From Vulcanimicrobiota bacterium (GTDB lineage Bacteria > Vulcanimicrobiota > Vulcanimicrobiia > Vulcanimicrobiales > Vulcanimicrobiaceae): DNA of 64,000 nucleotides. A program made the position numbers and the translations under genes. The stretch spans positions 86,581 to 150,580 of the forward strand of contig JAAXCW010000008.1 in the NCBI GenBank assembly GCA_013036095.1, in the 5' to 3' direction. Positions 61,738 through 64,000 of the stretch are shown here, one piece after another. The notes beneath the pieces were generated by a model. The model worked only from the letters and a program-made list of their open reading frames with translations. It made no database searches and was not told where the DNA came from. Numbering within the stretch: the stretch's first letter is position 1; the number at the start of each line of letters is the position of its first letter.

Positions 61738-63393
61738 CTACGGGTTCAGGTCGTTGACCGCTCGCGCCATCGCGCGGTAGACGTCAAGCCTGCCGCAGCC
61801 CTGTTTGGCGTTATTGATATTGCGGGCCGTCGTGCAGAGGGTTGTCTTTACGGTCGTCGGCGTCAGCGAGCCGTTGACGCTTAACAGCAGCGCCACCGCG
61901 CCGCTGACGTGCGGCGTTGCCTGCGAAGTGCCCGCGATCAAGACGCGGCAATCGCCGGTTTGACCGTTCCGGTCGACGCTGCAGGCGTTCGTGCCGTCCG
62001 CCGGCGTGCTGGTAAAGATGTTCTCGATCCAATGGAGATCGTCGGCGTCCGAGCCGCCGGCCGGATCGCCGCCCGGGGCGACGAGTCCCCACAGCAACGG
62101 ATTGGTTGCATCATAATTTGAGTACGACGCAACCGATTCGCCGATCGCACTCGGATTGGAATCGTCAATTGACGATGCGCCAACCGCAATGACATTCGGA
62201 TCTCTCGCCGGGAAGTCAAGTGTGGTAGCCGTTTCGTTGCCTGATGCCGCAACCACAACGACGCCCGCCGCAATGGCCTGACTGACCGCCAGTTCCTCTT
62301 GTGTGTCCGCCCCGCTTGCCCCCAGACTCAAACTGATGACGCGCGCACCTTGCGCGACCGCATCCGAGATCGCCGCCCCCACATCCGAACCGTTCGCCGA
62401 GCACAGCGCACTTGTCGAGCCGGCAGCGCATCCGCCCGCCGGCGGATCCGGGAAGACCTTGAAAATCATCAGGGGAGCTGCATACGCCACGCCCGCAAAC
62501 CCGAAGCTGTTGTTGCCGGTCGCCGCTGCTATGCCGGCAACGTCCGTACCGTGGCCGTCGTTGTCGTGCATCCCGGGTAAGCCGACGGTCCGCACGCCAT
62601 TGATGACGCTTTCTGCGAACACGGTGCGATTAGCGAGTTCGGGATGCGTCAGATCGGCGCCGGTATCGACGATAGCAATTTTTACGTTGCCGCCCAACGC
62701 TCCGGCAAACGTCGAACCGGTCGTGTTGGCGTTTCCATAGCCCCACGCATTCGCGGCGCAAATCACGTGCATGTCCCATTGCCCGGGCACGCTCGCAGCC
62801 ATGTAGAGCGGCGGCACGTTGGCCGGCGCGAAACCGTTGTAGTACGGATCGTTCAGCGTCGCGGCGGTCGTGGATTCTAAGTGGCGCAGCGCCGAGCGGC
62901 TAGCGCTTTTCACGATACCGCTGGCTTCGAATTGCCGAATCGCGGCGTCTTCGGTGCCGGGCGGCACCGCAACGACTTGGACGCGATCCGAGCTGAAATC
63001 CATTTCGGAGCGCACGTCGCCCTGGACGCGCTCTACCAGTCCGGCAGCCTCGCTGCGGTGAGCGGACAGAACAGGGCCCTGATAGACGACCTCGATGATG
63101 CCCGGTGCGTACTCGTTTTCGCCGCCGCGTCCTATTGTGGGCATTCGGCGTCTCACAAAATCAGGAACCGGCGCCGCCGCGATCGATTGCGGCGTTCCGG
63201 CGCTCCGGCAGATCAGCGTTGACAAACCGCTGGGAGTGTTTGACGGGGCCGGGCTAGGCGAGGGACTGGGGCTCGGAGTCACTGTTGGCGTCGGACCCAC
63301 TCCGCCACCACCGCCGCCGCAAGCAGCAAGCACGGACGCGGCCGTTATCACGGCGAGCAGTGCGCCGCCTCTAAACATCCCGATGTTTCTCAA
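61738..63393 (-). CDS. subtilisin-like (S8) serine protease lipoprotein
   Basis: 551 aa. Lipoprotein signal ending SVLAAC, a Gly stretch and a Pro/Ser-rich linker (PSPSPSPSPAPS). An inhibitor-I9-like propeptide region may lie at ~95-170. The catalytic triad is D243 (IAIVDTGAD), H281 (DNDGHGTDVAG) and S490 (AGTSQATPHVSG). Cysteines within the domain suggest disulfides. Probably an exported protease attached to the membrane. No obvious partner gene. Confidence 0.92.
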   Translation of the reverse strand: MRNIGMFRGGALLAVITAASVLAACGGGGGGVGPTPTVTPSPSPSPSPAPSNTPSGLSTLICRSAGTPQSIAAAPVPDFVRRRMPTIGRGGENEYAPGIIEVVYQGPVLSAHRSEAAGLVERVQGDVRSEMDFSSDRVQVVAVPPGTEDAAIRQFEASGIVKSASRSALRHLESTTAATLNDPYYNGFAPANVPPLYMAASVPGQWDMHVICAANAWGYGNANTTGSTFAGALGGNVKIAIVDTGADLTHPELANRTVFAESVINGVRTVGLPGMHDNDGHGTDVAGIAAATGNNSFGFAGVAYAAPLMIFKVFPDPPAGGCAAGSTSALCSANGSDVGAAISDAVAQGARVISLSLGASGADTQEELAVSQAIAAGVVVVAASGNETATTLDFPARDPNVIAVGASSIDDSNPSAIGESVASYSNYDATNPLLWGLVAPGGDPAGGSDADDLHWIENIFTSTPADGTNACSVDRNGQTGDCRVLIAGTSQATPHVSGAVALLLSVNGSLTPTTVKTTLCTTARNINNAKQGCGRLDVYRAMARAVNDLNP

Positions 63394-63503
63394 AACAAGT
63401 CACCTTTGCAGCAAAAAAATCCGATCCCAAAGGACCGGTCACTCATAGATATCGTCACCCGCAGGATGCAACATTAGCAACGGAGCGGCTTTTCTTAACC
63501 TCA

Positions 63504-63541
63504 ATTATACAAAAGGAGCCTCCTGCCGGAAGCTCCTTCGT
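63504..63541 (-). terminator. terminator after speD, overlapping a TATAAT box
   Basis: On the minus strand AAGGAGC...GCTCCTT is followed by TTGTATAA, 31 bp after the speD stop. The same T-rich end contains TATAAT (complement of 63504-63509), which could be the -10 box of the S8 protease gene ~110 bp downstream; no good -35 is visible. Confidence 0.65.
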
Positions 63542-63571
63542 GGGATCAACGTTCGAGTGACTGATGAGGGC

Positions 63572-64000
63572 CTAGGCGGTCATCTTTTGGACTTCGCACT
63601 CGGCGGTCACGGCGTGGGGGAATTGGCCCTTGGCCGACTCGACGCCACGCTTTACTTCCGTCGTTTGCATGCTATTGGCTCCAAAGGCTTTGGCGGCATA
63701 CTCAGCCGCGAGCCAGGGGTCGGTATGATCGCCGCAGGTGTAAAAATCCATGGCTGCATAGCCGGTTTCGGGCCACGTGTGGATGGAGATGTGCGATTCG
63801 GCTAAAACGACGACGCCCGAGACGCCTTGGGGTTGGAAGCGGTGGAATGCCGTCTCCATAATGGTAGCTCTGGATTCGCGTGCGGCTTGCATCAGCGTCG
63901 CACGGACGCCATCTACATCGGTGAGCGCCTTTGGATCACAGCCAGAGAGCTCGCAAACGATGTGGGTACCCGTCTCTTCTACACATCTTACGCTGCCGAA
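63572..64000 (-). CDS. speD: S-adenosylmethionine decarboxylase, 5' end cut by window edge
   Basis: At least 143 codons, open to the window edge on the 5' side. The translation GTHIVCELSGCDPKALTDVD continues through TAFHRFQPQGVSGVVVLAES, HISIHTWPETGYAAMDFYTC and PWLAAEYAAKAFGANS. The serine in SHISIHTWPE is the self-cleavage site that becomes the pyruvoyl group (small prokaryotic SpeD/SpeH type). Supplies decarboxylated AdoMet for spermidine. The listed ATG inside (63892) is not the true start. Confidence 0.94.
   Translation of the reverse strand, partial: FGSVRCVEETGTHIVCELSGCDPKALTDVDGVRATLMQAARESRATIMETAFHRFQPQGVSGVVVLAESHISIHTWPETGYAAMDFYTCGDHTDPWLAAEYAAKAFGANSMQTTEVKRGVESAKGQFPHAVTAECEVQKMTA

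Noticed and set aside
63394..63500. possible riboswitch in the S8 protease leader
   Set aside because: A weak stem with a mismatch is visible, but no known aptamer core could be recognised.

Overview
The window looks like a chromosome segment of a free-living diderm bacterium of moderately high GC. Gene content and order mix Firmicutes-like traits (rapZ-yvcK pair; nfeD-floA-phoH-ybeY-dgkA; ruvX-DUF1292-mltG) with proteobacterial ones (phoH-ybeY-corC) and outer-membrane-type secreted proteins (a DUF5916-like barrel, many lipoproteins). I suspect an Eremiobacterota (WPS-2)-like or neighbouring lineage, but this is inference from gene style; no 16S gene is present. There is no phage, plasmid, CRISPR array or transposase.

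Layout. 0-4 kb: a truncated secreted protein, two tRNA-Ala genes, RNase P RNA with a clear promoter, an odd hairpin element, a DUF1858 protein, DUF2203, a stand-alone RapZ C-domain and YvcK. 4-9 kb: cystathionine beta-synthase and gamma-lyase (reverse transsulfuration), a secreted protein and an esterase. 8.5-12.4 kb: one very long ORF joining an amino-acid permease to a GH35-like domain and running into tRNA-Leu(CAA). 12.4-19 kb: aroA, small proteins, an M20 amidohydrolase, tadA and tRNAs. 19-24.3 kb: a retropepsin-like protein, then three overlapping genes for exported proteins that share an undescribed cysteine-rich C-terminal module. 24.3-36.7 kb: a long minus-strand housekeeping run (glycolipid glycosyltransferase, mltG, ruvX, recO, cdd, corC, dgkA-PAP2 fusion, ybeY, phoH, floA, nfeD, yqeY, rpsU, HIT). 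36.7-47.6 kb: a second minus-strand run (peptide-binding lipoprotein, copper-amine-oxidase-N protein, two glycosyltransferases, pyrG, prmC, prfA, rpmE, S53 peptidase). 48-56.4 kb: leuCD facing a tightly overlapping plus-strand operon of MetY, CoA-binding protein, LuxE-like, LuxC-like, class III aminotransferase and Gfo/Idh oxidoreductase. 56.4-61.7 kb: a minus-strand blaI-blaR1 operon with repeat proteins and a predicted barrel protein. 61.7-64 kb: a subtilisin lipoprotein and a truncated speD.

Most notable: (1) the three-gene operon with the CCPL...TGMHPGA module; (2) a LuxE/LuxC-aminotransferase operon without luciferase, which could convert a carboxylate to aldehyde to amine; (3) a BlaR1-type sensor whose C-terminal region carries the same repeats as its secreted neighbour, behind a palindromic operator; (4) two hairpins with a nearly constant loop and fully compensated stem changes; (5) four genes (prfA, phoH and two glycosyltransferases) whose conserved N-termini can be reached only through CTG or ATT start codons; (6) a dispersed CTTCGACAAG repeat that supplies the 3' end of one gene and the start codon of the next.

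All family names come from reading translations by eye; no search was run.
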